Shown here one piece after another: positions 33,958-42,640 of a stretch of 64,000 bases of DNA (the first letter of the stretch is position 1; each line of letters begins with the position of its first letter). The stretch covers positions 1-64,000 of the forward strand of contig JBCDJG010000002.1 in NCBI GenBank assembly GCA_038748065.1. Direction: 5' to 3'. Source of the DNA: JBCDJG01 sp038748065 (lineage in GTDB: Bacteria > Pseudomonadota > Gammaproteobacteria > Pseudomonadales > Halieaceae). The translations under genes and the position numbers were made by a program. The notes beneath the pieces were generated by a model that worked only from the letters and a program-made list of their open reading frames with translations, was not told the DNA's origin and ran no database searches.

Positions 33958-34079
33958 GGCCTCTAGCGCCAAATCTCACGCTCTAGACCAACGCAGGCAG
34001 CGTACCGTTGCCTGCCCATCAATCATAGGAAGTGCGCGCAGGGCCTTCCAAGAGCCGTCTCACAGAACGCGGCCTGAAG

Positions 34080-34108
34080 TTGACGTTTACGTAAACTTAC
34101 CCTAGAGT
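34080..34108 (+). promoter_or_regulatory. Predicted LiuR-controlled promoter with palindrome GTTTACGTAAAC
   Basis: A perfect 12-bp palindrome, GTTTACGTAAAC (34085-34096), lies between a -35-like TTGACG (34080) and a -10-like TAGAGT (34103, 17-bp spacing). MerR-family regulators act from such a spacer position, and palindromes of this type are described for LiuR in gammaproteobacteria. It is 25 bp before the liuR start. Confidence 0.75.
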
Positions 34109-34132
34109 GGCCCTTCAGTTACGAGGACGACG

Positions 34133-34570
34133 ATGGTCAAGTCCAAGCACAAGCCCAAGGCTAAGCCCGCGCCCCAGGTTTACTCGATTTCCGACCTTGC
34201 CCGGGAGTTCGACGTCACCACGAGAACGCTGCGCTTCTACGAGGAAAAAGGGCTCTTGCGGCCGCGCCGCGAGGGCCAGCATCGACTTTATTCCCGCGCT
34301 GACCATGGGCGACTACAGCTTATTTTGCGCGGCAAACGCGCCGGGCTGTCCCTGGAGGAGAGCCGCGACATCATCGATATGTATGATCCGCGCGGTAGCA
34401 ATATCGAGCAGTACGAGGCGCTCCTGGCAAAGCTCGACGAGCGCCAGGCGCAGTTTCAAGCCCAGATTGCTGACATTCATGAATTGATGGAAGGTCTGGA
34501 AGAGGCCCGGTCTCTGTGCAAAAGCGCCTTGAACAACATTAACCGCGGCAAGTCAGCCGCCACCGCCTGA
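34133..34570 (+). CDS. liuR: MerR-family regulator of branched-chain amino acid degradation
   Basis: A 145-residue MerR protein with the winged helix at 17-80 (YSISDLAREFDVTTRTLRFY, then EKGLLRPRREGQHRLYSRAD), followed by a coiled dimerisation helix and a short variable tail. Its place as the first gene before isovaleryl-CoA dehydrogenase and methylcrotonyl-CoA carboxylase identifies it as LiuR, which controls the leucine/isovalerate operon. GAGG lies 6 bp before the ATG. The promoter palindrome upstream predicts autoregulation. Only 14 bp separate it from liuA. Confidence 0.9.
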   Translation: MVKSKHKPKAKPAPQVYSISDLAREFDVTTRTLRFYEEKGLLRPRREGQHRLYSRADHGRLQLILRGKRAGLSLEESRDIIDMYDPRGSNIEQYEALLAKLDERQAQFQAQIADIHELMEGLEEARSLCKSALNNINRGKSAATA

Positions 34571-34584
34571 CCCCGGAGAAGCGC

Positions 34585-35754
34585 ATGTCTGTGATGTATC
34601 CCACCCTGAACTTTGGCCTCGGCGAAGAGGTCGAGATGTTGCGCGATACCGTGCGCGCCTTCTGCGATGCGGAAATCGCGCCGCGCGCCGCGCAGATCGA
34701 TAGCGACAACGACTTCCCGATGGACCTGTGGCGCAAGTTTGGCGAGCTCGGCCTGCTGGGCATTACCGTGGCGGAGGAATACGGCGGCTCCGCGATGGGC
34801 TACCTTGCGCACGTGGTTGCCCTGGAAGAAATCTCCCGCGCCTCTGCATCCGTGGCGCTGTCCTACGGTGCGCACTCCAATCTCTGTGTGAATCAGATTT
34901 TCCGCAAGGGCACCGAAGCCCAAAAGCAGAAATATTTGCCGAAGTTGTGTTCCGGTGAGCACGTCGGTGCCCTGGCGATGTCAGAGCCCGGCGCGGGCTC
35001 TGACGTCGTGGGTATGCGGCTGAAAGCGGAGCGGCACGGTGATGTCTATGTGCTCAATGGCAATAAGATGTGGATCACCAACGGCCCCGATGCCGACACC
35101 TATGTGATCTATGCCAAGACCGATCCGGAGGCAGGTTCCAGGGGCATCACCGCATTTCTGGTCGAGCGTGATTATCCCGGCTTTTCACGCCATCAGAAGC
35201 TCGACAAGCTTGGCATGCGCGGCTCCAATACCTGCGAGCTGGTGTTCGATAATTGTGAGGTGCCCGCGCAGAACATCCTGGGCGAGGAGGGCAAGGGCGT
35301 TGCGGTGCTTATGAGCGGCCTCGACTTCGAGCGTACCGTTCTGTCGGGCGGCCCCACCGGTATCATGCTGGCGTGTCTGGACCAGGTGTTGCCCTATATT
35401 CACGACCGCAAGCAGTTCGGCCAGGCGATTGGCGAGTTCCAACTCATTCAGGGAAAGGTGGCCGACATGTATGCAGTGATGAACGCGTCGCGTTCCTACC
35501 TCTATACCGTGGCCAAGGCACTGGATCGCGGCGAGGAGAGCCGCAAAGACGCTGCCGCGGTCATTCTTTACACGGCCGAGGCGGCGACCCAGATGGCGCT
35601 TGATGCCATCCAGATACTGGGCGGCAACGGCTATATTAATGAGTACCCCCCGGGCCGCCTGCTGCGAGACGCCAAGCTCTACGAGATTGGCGCCGGCACT
35701 TCAGAAGTGCGGCGTATGCTGATCGGTCGCGAACTCTTCACTGAGACCCAATAA
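34585..35754 (+). CDS. liuA: Isovaleryl-CoA dehydrogenase
   Basis: A 389-residue flavoprotein that converts isovaleryl-CoA to 3-methylcrotonyl-CoA in leucine breakdown, giving electrons to ETF. It carries MSEPGAGSDVVGM (about 132-144), MWITNG, and the catalytic glutamate of the isovaleryl type, Glu249 in LDFERTVL, instead of the YEGT position. The C-terminal QILGGNGYINEYPPGRLLRD is characteristic of the family. Start ATG has CCGGAG just upstream. It is the first enzyme of the liuABCDE operon and is followed by liuB after 11 bp. Confidence 0.95.
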   Translation: MSVMYPTLNFGLGEEVEMLRDTVRAFCDAEIAPRAAQIDSDNDFPMDLWRKFGELGLLGITVAEEYGGSAMGYLAHVVALEEISRASASVALSYGAHSNLCVNQIFRKGTEAQKQKYLPKLCSGEHVGALAMSEPGAGSDVVGMRLKAERHGDVYVLNGNKMWITNGPDADTYVIYAKTDPEAGSRGITAFLVERDYPGFSRHQKLDKLGMRGSNTCELVFDNCEVPAQNILGEEGKGVAVLMSGLDFERTVLSGGPTGIMLACLDQVLPYIHDRKQFGQAIGEFQLIQGKVADMYAVMNASRSYLYTVAKALDRGEESRKDAAAVILYTAEAATQMALDAIQILGGNGYINEYPPGRLLRDAKLYEIGAGTSEVRRMLIGRELFTETQ

Positions 35755-35765
35755 GGGTCCAGCCC

Positions 35766-37376
35766 ATGCCAGCTATAACATCCCGGATAAACACCCGTAG
35801 CGCTGAATTCGCTGAGAATGCGGCCCACATGCAGGCGGAGGTCGAGGATCTGCGTGCAAAACTGGCTGCTATCAAGCTGGGCGGCGGCGAGAAATCCTGT
35901 GCGCGGCACGTGGCGCGCGGCAAGTTGCTGCCGCGAGATCGCGTGGCCGGGTTGCTGGACCCCGGCTCACCCTTCCTCGAACTATCGCAGCTAGCGGGCT
36001 TTGAGCTCTACGGCGATGAGTTGGTTAACGCAGGCAGTCTCATCGCCGGGGTTGGCAGGGTGAGCGGTCAGGAGTGCATGATTATCGCCAACGACGCGAC
36101 GATCAAGGGCGGCACCTACTACCCCATCACCGTCAAGAAGCACCTTCGCGCCCAGACTATTGCAGCAGAGAATCATCTTCCCTGCATTTACCTGGTGGAT
36201 TCCGGTGGTGCCAATCTACCGCACCAGGACGAAATATTCCCGGACCGTGATCACTTCGGGCACATCTTCTTCAATCAGGCCAATATGTCTGCCCGCGGCA
36301 TTCCGCAGATCGCCGCCGTCATGGGTTCCTGCACCGCCGGTGGTGCTTACATGCCAGCCATGGCGGACGAATCCATCATTGTGAAAGAACAGGGTACGAT
36401 CTTCCTCGGCGGCCCGCCGCTGGTGAAGGCGGCGACGGGCGAGGAAGTGACCGCAGAGGAACTTGGTGGTGGTGATGTACACACGCGTATCTCTGGCGTG
36501 GCGGACCACCTGGCCCAGAATGATCACCACGCCTTGCAGCTTGTGCGGCAAGCTGTTGCCCGCCTCAATCCGGCCAAGCGCGTTGAGCTCGATATACAGG
36601 CGCCCGTTGAACCAGCACATGATCCGTCAGAAATTTACGGCGTCATTCCAAAGGACACCAAGACGCCCTATGACGTGCGCGAAGTCATCGCTCGCGTGGT
36701 TGATGCCTCCGACTTTGATGAGTTCAAACCCCTTTATGGCAACACGCTGGTCTGTGGTTTCGCCCGCATCTTTGGCTACCCGATAGGGATCGTGGCTAAC
36801 AACGGCATACTGTTCAGTGAATCGGCCCTGAAGGGCGCGCACTTTATCGAGCTGTGCGGCCAGCGCAAAATACCCTTGGTGTTCCTGCAGAACATCACCG
36901 GCTTTATGGTTGGCAAGCAGTACGAGCACGAGGGCATCGCCAAGCACGGGGCCAAGATGGTTACCGCGGTATCCACGGTGGCGGTACCCAAGTTCACCGT
37001 CTTGATCGGCGGCTCGTATGGTGCGGGCAACTACGGCATGTGTGGCCGTGCCTACGATCCCCGCTTCCTTTTCATGTGGCCTAACGCGCGCATCTCAGTG
37101 ATGGGCGGCGAGCAAGCCGCCGGCGTTCTGGCCACCGTCAAACGCAGCCAGATCGAGCGTGAAGGCGGCCAGTGGAGCACTGAGGAAGAGGATGCCTTCA
37201 AGCAGCCTGTCATCGATACCTATGAACACCAGGGGCACCCCTACTCTGCGTCAGCTCGGCTGTGGGATGACGGGGTCATAGACCCCGCCGACACCCGCAT
37301 GGTGCTGGGGCTTGCGATTTCAGCGAGCCTCAACCGCGAGATCGAAGACAGCAAGTTCGGCGTGTTCCGAATGTGA
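35766..37376 (+). CDS. liuB: Methylcrotonyl-CoA carboxylase, carboxyltransferase (beta) subunit
   Basis: A 536-residue carboxyltransferase that moves CO2 from biotin on LiuD to 3-methylcrotonyl-CoA. It has the biotin-carrier/acyl-CoA crotonase-like halves, DSGGANLPHQ (about 143-152), GSCTAGGAYMPAM, and the second-half motifs KYP-like GGSYGAGNYGMCGRA (about 417-431). Length is standard for MccB. It lies between liuA and liuC in the usual order; the liuC start is 16 bp after its stop. Regulation is expected from the liuR promoter at 34080. Confidence 0.96.
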   Translation: MPAITSRINTRSAEFAENAAHMQAEVEDLRAKLAAIKLGGGEKSCARHVARGKLLPRDRVAGLLDPGSPFLELSQLAGFELYGDELVNAGSLIAGVGRVSGQECMIIANDATIKGGTYYPITVKKHLRAQTIAAENHLPCIYLVDSGGANLPHQDEIFPDRDHFGHIFFNQANMSARGIPQIAAVMGSCTAGGAYMPAMADESIIVKEQGTIFLGGPPLVKAATGEEVTAEELGGGDVHTRISGVADHLAQNDHHALQLVRQAVARLNPAKRVELDIQAPVEPAHDPSEIYGVIPKDTKTPYDVREVIARVVDASDFDEFKPLYGNTLVCGFARIFGYPIGIVANNGILFSESALKGAHFIELCGQRKIPLVFLQNITGFMVGKQYEHEGIAKHGAKMVTAVSTVAVPKFTVLIGGSYGAGNYGMCGRAYDPRFLFMWPNARISVMGGEQAAGVLATVKRSQIEREGGQWSTEEEDAFKQPVIDTYEHQGHPYSASARLWDDGVIDPADTRMVLGLAISASLNREIEDSKFGVFRM

Positions 37377-37392
37377 GGGCGAAAAGGGACTC

Positions 37393-38184
37393 ATGAGCGA
37401 AGTAGTCAAGGTCAGTTCGGATGCGCGCGGCGTTTTTACTGTCAGCCTCGAGCGGCCCGATAAGCATAATGCCTTTGATGACGCCATCATTGCCGCGCTG
37501 AGCAAAGCCTTTGAGGACATTGCCAGCACCAGCTCCGCTCGCGTTATGGTGCTGAGCGCCGCTGGCCGCAGCTTTTCAGCCGGTGCCGATCTTGCCTGGA
37601 TGCAACGCATGGCGGGTTATAGCGTTGATGAGAACCTGCGCGACGCACGCGCCCTGGCGGCTATGCTCGCGCAGCTCAATACGCTGCCAGTACCGACGAT
37701 TGCCCGGGTGCAAGGCGCAGCCTTTGGCGGTGCGGTAGGCCTGGTGAGCTGCTGTGATATGGCGGTGGGTAGCGAGCGCGCCGCCTTCTGCCTCAGTGAG
37801 GTCAAAATCGGGCTGATACCGGCAACGATCAGCCCATATGTGGTGGCCGCCATCGGGGAGCGTGCGTCCAGGCGGTATTTTACGAGCGCTGAGCGATTTG
37901 ACGCGGAGGAAGCGCTGCGCCTCGGTCTGCTTTCGCAGTTAGTTGACGGCGCCTCTCTGGACGCTGCTATTGAGGCCCTCATCGAGCAGATACTGGCTAA
38001 CGGGCCTCTGGCCGTGCGCGCAGCCAAACGCCTGGTTGCTGAGGTGGCAGATGCGCCCATCGACGCAAAGTTGATAGATACCACCTGCCACCGCATTGCA
38101 GACATCCGCGTATCGAGCGAGGGGCAGGAAGGCCTGGCCGCCTTCCTGGACAAACGCCAGCCCGGCTGGCAGCTAGAGGATTAG
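37393..38184 (+). CDS. liuC: 3-Methylglutaconyl-CoA hydratase (enoyl-CoA hydratase family)
   Basis: A 263-residue crotonase-fold enzyme that hydrates 3-methylglutaconyl-CoA to HMG-CoA. It has the oxyanion-hole segments FSAGADLAWM and GAAFGGAVGLVSCCD, and SEVKIGLIPATISPYV, all typical of LiuC-like hydratases. The ATG at 37393 has AAGGG upstream; a longer frame starts within liuB and is not credible. The next gene, liuD, starts 3 bp after its stop, so translation is likely coupled. Confidence 0.94.
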   Translation: MSEVVKVSSDARGVFTVSLERPDKHNAFDDAIIAALSKAFEDIASTSSARVMVLSAAGRSFSAGADLAWMQRMAGYSVDENLRDARALAAMLAQLNTLPVPTIARVQGAAFGGAVGLVSCCDMAVGSERAAFCLSEVKIGLIPATISPYVVAAIGERASRRYFTSAERFDAEEALRLGLLSQLVDGASLDAAIEALIEQILANGPLAVRAAKRLVAEVADAPIDAKLIDTTCHRIADIRVSSEGQEGLAAFLDKRQPGWQLED

Positions 38185-38187
38185 AGC

Positions 38188-40218
38188 ATGGACACGCGTC
38201 AGTTTGACAAAATTCTGATCGCCAACCGCGGTGAGATCGCGTGTCGCGTGATACGCACGGCGCGCAGTCTTGGTATTCGCACAGTGGCGGTTTACTCCGA
38301 CGCGGATCGCAATGCCCTTCACGTGAGCATGGCAGACGAAGCTGTGCATATTGGTGCGGCTCCCTCCCGTGAGTCCTACCTGCGGGGCGACCGCGTCGTT
38401 ACGGCCGCCAGGCAAACGGGTGCTCAAGCAATTCATCCCGGGTACGGCTTTCTGTCGGAAAACGCTGAATTTTGCCGTGCCTGTGCTGACGCCGACATCG
38501 TATTTATCGGCCCACCGGTCAAGGCGATAGAGGCCATGGGGTCCAAGTCCGCGGCCAAGCAGATCATGGAGGGCGCCGGTGTGCCTCTGGTGCCGGGCTA
38601 TCACGGCGACGATCAGGCCACCGAACTGCTCAAGGGCGCCGCTGACGAGATGGGCTACCCGGTGCTGCTCAAGGCCGTGGCCGGCGGGGGCGGTAAGGGC
38701 ATGCGCCAGGTCTGGCACGCCGAGGAGTTTGATGAAGCGCTGGCCACGGCCAAACGTGAGTCCCTGAACGCATTCGGCAATGACGACATGCTGGTAGAGA
38801 AGTATCTGACCCAGCCGCGGCACGTTGAAATACAGGTATTTTGTGATCAGCATGGCAATGCGGTTTACCTGTTTGAGCGGGACTGCTCCGTACAGCGCCG
38901 TCACCAGAAAGTGATTGAAGAAGCGCCGGCGCCAGGTATGACCGAAGCCTTGCGTCAGTCCATGGGCGAATCGGCGATTCGGGCTGCCCGTGCCATCGAC
39001 TACGAAGGCGCCGGCACCGTAGAATTTTTACTCGATGCCGATGGTGCCTTTTACTTTATGGAGATGAACACTCGCCTGCAGGTAGAGCACCCGGTGACAG
39101 AGATGATTACCGGGCAGGATCTTGTGGCCTGGCAGCTCCGCGTGGCGGCGGGTGAACCCCTACCCCTGGCGCAGCAGGATCTGAAGATCAAGGGCCACGC
39201 CTTCGAGGCACGTATCTACGCCGAAGACCCGGATAACGATTTTCTGCCGGTGACTGGCACACTCTCTTACCTGAAGCCACCGGCCAGATCTGAGCACGTC
39301 CGCGTGGATACCGGCGTACTGCAAGGTGATGAGGTGAGCGTGTACTACGACCCTATGATCGCCAAGCTGGTGACCTGGGACGAGAGCCGCGACAAGGCCT
39401 TGCAACGCCTTACCCGCGCGCTCAAGGACTACCGCATCAGCGGTATGAAGACGAACGTGGACTTTCTTTACAACCTGGCGGCGAGCCCGTCCTTCCGCGC
39501 GGCCGACCTCGACACCGGGTTTATTGAAAAGCACCGCAGTGAGATTTTCCACGAGGGTGATGCCCAGCTCGAGCATGAGCTGCCTTTGGCGGCACTCTAT
39601 CTCGTTCTGTCGCAGGCCCAGCACGCGGCGAGCGCAGCGGCTCGTTCTGGCGATCCGAACTCACCCTGGTTTGATGCAGGCGCCTGGCGCCTCAACGAGA
39701 TGCATCTGCATCGCTTCCAGTTGCTTGTCCATGAGCAGGAACATGCGGTGGAGGTCGAACAGACGGGTCGCGGCGACGCGTTGCGCTATCGGATCATCGT
39801 GGGTAGTAGGTCGGTTCAGGCCCAGGGCGTACTTGAGAAAGGTGAATTGCGTGTCAGCCTTGATGGGCTGTTGCTGAGCGCCAGCGTCGCGGAGCACAAT
39901 GACCGCTACAGCCTTTACACTCAGGACTCAGCGATTAGTTTCAGCCTGGTGCAGCCCGATATCGGTGACCTCGATGAGGCTGATGGCGGCGGTGGCCTGG
40001 CAGCGCCGATGAATGGGACGGTCGTCACTCTGCTGGTCGAAACCGGGGCTGCGGTTGAGGCCGGTGACGCCCTGCTGGTGATGGAGGCAATGAAAATGGA
40101 GCACACGATTCGCGCGCCAGCGGCGGGGCACGTTGAGGCCTTCTATTACCAGCCCGGCGACCTCGTAGACGGGGGTGCTGAACTGGTCAGCTTTGCAGTA
40201 TCGGAAGTCGCGGCGTGA
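38188..40218 (+). CDS. liuD: Methylcrotonyl-CoA carboxylase, biotin-containing (alpha) subunit
   Basis: A 676-residue protein: biotin carboxylase N-domain (ILIANRGEIACRVIRT from residue 9), ATP-grasp domain (KAVAGGGGKGMR), biotin carboxylase C-domain (LNTR-like EMNTRLQVEHPVTE), a linker domain and the biotin carrier domain with VMEAMKMEH, the biotinyl lysine being Lys636. It carboxylates biotin with bicarbonate and ATP and works with LiuB. The order and length are standard for MccA. Its stop overlaps the liuE start as GTGA. Confidence 0.97.
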   Translation: MDTRQFDKILIANRGEIACRVIRTARSLGIRTVAVYSDADRNALHVSMADEAVHIGAAPSRESYLRGDRVVTAARQTGAQAIHPGYGFLSENAEFCRACADADIVFIGPPVKAIEAMGSKSAAKQIMEGAGVPLVPGYHGDDQATELLKGAADEMGYPVLLKAVAGGGGKGMRQVWHAEEFDEALATAKRESLNAFGNDDMLVEKYLTQPRHVEIQVFCDQHGNAVYLFERDCSVQRRHQKVIEEAPAPGMTEALRQSMGESAIRAARAIDYEGAGTVEFLLDADGAFYFMEMNTRLQVEHPVTEMITGQDLVAWQLRVAAGEPLPLAQQDLKIKGHAFEARIYAEDPDNDFLPVTGTLSYLKPPARSEHVRVDTGVLQGDEVSVYYDPMIAKLVTWDESRDKALQRLTRALKDYRISGMKTNVDFLYNLAASPSFRAADLDTGFIEKHRSEIFHEGDAQLEHELPLAALYLVLSQAQHAASAAARSGDPNSPWFDAGAWRLNEMHLHRFQLLVHEQEHAVEVEQTGRGDALRYRIIVGSRSVQAQGVLEKGELRVSLDGLLLSASVAEHNDRYSLYTQDSAISFSLVQPDIGDLDEADGGGGLAAPMNGTVVTLLVETGAAVEAGDALLVMEAMKMEHTIRAPAAGHVEAFYYQPGDLVDGGAELVSFAVSEVAA

Positions 40219-41123
40219 GCCTGCCGAGAAGGGTACGCATCGTTGAAGTGGGCCCTCGCGACGGCCTGCAGAACGAAGCGCAAGCCATAGAGGCTGCAAT
40301 CAAAGTGTCGCTGGTGGAGCAGCTCGCGGAAGCAGGAATCAGAGCAATTGAAACCGGTGCCTTCGTCAATCCGAAGTGGGTGCCGCAAATGGCAGGCAGC
40401 GAGGCCGTGTTCGATAGCGTGCGGCGTAAGGCGGGCGTTACCTACTCGGCGCTGACGCCCAATCTGAAGGGCTTTGAGCGCGCCCTGGCCGCTGGCGCCA
40501 GCGAGGTGGCGGTGTTCACCGCAGCCTCGGAGGCTTTCAGCCAGAAAAATACCAACTGCTCAATTGCCGAAAGCCTGCAACGTTTCAAGGACGTGATGGC
40601 CGCGTCATCCGAGGCCGGATTGCCCGTGCGGGGTTACGTGTCGTGCGTGGTGGGCTGCCCCTATGAAGGTGAGATAGAGCCGGGTAAAGTCGCCGAGGTC
40701 AGTGCAGCCTTGCTTGAGCAGGGCTGCTATGAGGTGTCTCTGGGCGACACCATTGGGGTCGGTACGCCGGCCAGCGTAAAGCGCATGCTTGAGAGTGTGC
40801 TGGCGGTCGCCCCAGCTGACTGCCTGGCGGTGCACCTGCACGATACTTACGGCCAGGCCCTGGCAAATATTGTCGCCAGCCTGGAGCAGGGCATTGCGGT
40901 GGTGGACAGCTCAGTCGCCGGTCTCGGAGGTTGCCCCTATGCCCGCGGTGCGTCGGGGAACGTGGCCACCGAGGATGTGGTCTACCTCCTGAATGGCCTT
41001 GGTATAGAACACGGTGTTGATCTTGATAAGCTGGTGGACGCGGGGCACTTCATTTGTGGGGCTATCGGCCGGGCCAATGGCTCGAAAGTGGCTCAGGCTA
41101 TACTGAATAAACGGGAGGGCTGA
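40215..41123 (+). CDS. liuE: Hydroxymethylglutaryl-CoA lyase
   Basis: A 302-residue TIM-barrel lyase that splits HMG-CoA into acetyl-CoA and acetoacetate, the last step of the leucine branch. Marks are EVGPRDGLQNE at the N-terminus, the metal His-x-His in VHLHDTYGQA (about 206), and the catalytic cysteine loop GLGGCPYARGASGN (Cys near 238). GTG start overlaps the liuD stop by 4 bp. No CoA-transferase for acetoacetate follows in the window. A DUF427 gene starts 2 bp after its stop. Confidence 0.95.
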   Translation: MSLPRRVRIVEVGPRDGLQNEAQAIEAAIKVSLVEQLAEAGIRAIETGAFVNPKWVPQMAGSEAVFDSVRRKAGVTYSALTPNLKGFERALAAGASEVAVFTAASEAFSQKNTNCSIAESLQRFKDVMAASSEAGLPVRGYVSCVVGCPYEGEIEPGKVAEVSAALLEQGCYEVSLGDTIGVGTPASVKRMLESVLAVAPADCLAVHLHDTYGQALANIVASLEQGIAVVDSSVAGLGGCPYARGASGNVATEDVVYLLNGLGIEHGVDLDKLVDAGHFICGAIGRANGSKVAQAILNKREG

Positions 41124-41125
41124 TC

Positions 41126-41407
41126 ATGAAAGCGATTTGGAATAATACGGTAGTGGCGGAGTCGGACGACACGGTCGTTGTGGAAGGGAACCACTACTTT
41201 CCCGCGGATGCCATCAACACTGAGTACTTCAAAACCAGCAGCACAAGTTCGGTATGCCCATGGAAGGGGACGGCCAGTTACTACTCACTGGAGGTGGATG
41301 GCGCCAGCAACGCTGACGCCGCCTGGTACTACCCGGAAACGAAAGAGGCGGCCAACAATATCAAGGGCCGCGTCGCTTTCTGGAAGGGAGTTCAGGTAGT
41401 CGACTAA
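41126..41407 (+). CDS. DUF427 domain protein
   Basis: A 93-residue DUF427 protein, with the family pattern AIWNNTVVAESDDTVVVEGNHYFP near the start and WYYPETKEAANNIKGRVAFWKGV at the end. The function of DUF427 is not established; proteins of this type are small, cytoplasmic beta-rich domains. It is tightly coupled to liuE (2-bp gap), so it is expressed with the leucine operon. Its end overlaps the convergent reductase-like gene by 4 bp. Confidence 0.88.
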   Translation: MKAIWNNTVVAESDDTVVVEGNHYFPADAINTEYFKTSSTSSVCPWKGTASYYSLEVDGASNADAAWYYPETKEAANNIKGRVAFWKGVQVVD

Positions 41408-42483
41408 GCTGCTCCCGTAATGAGGTGCTTGCTGGGCGTGTAGGGAAGGTCGAGGGTTGAAACCAGTCCCGGGGCGTGGGCAACCACCTCGGGAATGGCA
41501 TTAATCACACGCATCGCCGTGGCTTGGACGCCGCCCGTGTTGTGATCGCCGTCTTCACCGGTGACGAAGCACTCCAGCTGCACCGAGGGGTTGCCGGTCA
41601 CGATGACGCGATGCACGCCCCGGCGCCCAGCGGGTGCCGCAGGCCATTCTGGAGCCTGGTCCAGGGCCATACGATTGACGTGCTCAGTGACGATGAGCGG
41701 TTTACCGTTGACGATGCCCTCGAGCTCAAAACGCACCGCGCTGCACGTACCCGCTTTGATATCCATCATCGGCGTGCTGAAGTCTTCGCTGGCGTACTCG
41801 CGGAGGTAGCGCTCTTGCAGGCCCTCCAGTTTTACGCCTAGCGCCGCGGCGACCATTTCCACCATGCTGCCCCAGCCGTCGGCCAGTACACCCGGTATCG
41901 ACATCAGGGGCTCTGCTTCCGGCGGTTGGCCAAAGCCAAAGGCGACGCCGGTAAACTCGGGGTCTTCATAGGTGCTGTAATCGCAGATTTCCTGTACGCG
42001 GATTTCCGTTACCTGATCGGCCAGCTGCAGTGCAGCAAGCGGTAATACGTCTCCGGAGAATCCGGGGTCAATGCCATTGATGAACAGGGTACTACCGCCT
42101 TCGCGCGCGGCCGCCTCCAGCGGTTCGCGAATGCCGGGTTTTCCATGAGGGGGGTAGATCATGTAAATCAGCGCAATGCCAACGATATTAATCCCAGCCC
42201 GCAGAATACGGGACATATCTGCGACCGCGTCGTCCGGCCTTAATTCACCGTTGGCTGTGTAGATCACCGCGTCTGGTTTCAGCGCCAGCAACGCGTCAAC
42301 GTCATTGGTGGCCAGGACACCGGTTTCGATATCCAGTCCAGCGATGTCACCTGCATCGCGGCCTTGTTTCGCCTCACTGTGGGCGTGCAGGCCCACCAGC
42401 TCCAGGTCGGGGTGATTGATAGCAGCTCGCAGGGCGTAGTAGCCGACATTGCCGGTGCCCCAGTTGATTACGCGATGGCTCAT
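41404..42483 (-). CDS. Dihydrodipicolinate-reductase-like NAD(P)H-dependent protein
   Basis: A 359-residue protein with an N-terminal Rossmann motif (NWGTGNVG, 7-14) and a following segment like the dihydrodipicolinate reductase N-domain (VIYTANGELRPDD). Proteins of this family include 2,4-diaminopentanoate dehydrogenase and many uncharacterised reductases of actinobacterial and gammaproteobacterial lipid or steroid catabolic clusters. A real DapB would be about 270 residues and have other motifs, so a lysine role is unlikely. AGGAGG stands close before ATG. It is a single-gene unit convergent with the liu operon. Substrate unknown. Confidence 0.75.
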   Translation of the reverse strand: MSHRVINWGTGNVGYYALRAAINHPDLELVGLHAHSEAKQGRDAGDIAGLDIETGVLATNDVDALLALKPDAVIYTANGELRPDDAVADMSRILRAGINIVGIALIYMIYPPHGKPGIREPLEAAAREGGSTLFINGIDPGFSGDVLPLAALQLADQVTEIRVQEICDYSTYEDPEFTGVAFGFGQPPEAEPLMSIPGVLADGWGSMVEMVAAALGVKLEGLQERYLREYASEDFSTPMMDIKAGTCSAVRFELEGIVNGKPLIVTEHVNRMALDQAPEWPAAPAGRRGVHRVIVTGNPSVQLECFVTGEDGDHNTGGVQATAMRVINAIPEVVAHAPGLVSTLDLPYTPSKHLITGAA

Positions 42484-42640
42484 GCTGTGCCTCCTGGCTG
42501 TTAGGTTGAATAGACTACGTAAGAACCCGAGGGGCGGATTCTAGCAGTGAACCGGGCCAACACAGATTGCGCAAGCGTACGAAAAATCCGCATTGATTAA
42601 ATGGTTAGGCTTAGGCTCATATAGGCACTCGTTTAAAGCT

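Noticed and set aside
41404..42483. Annotation of the reductase-like gene as lysine-pathway dapB
   Set aside because: It is about 90 residues longer than DapB, lacks its typical motifs and is not near other lysine genes.
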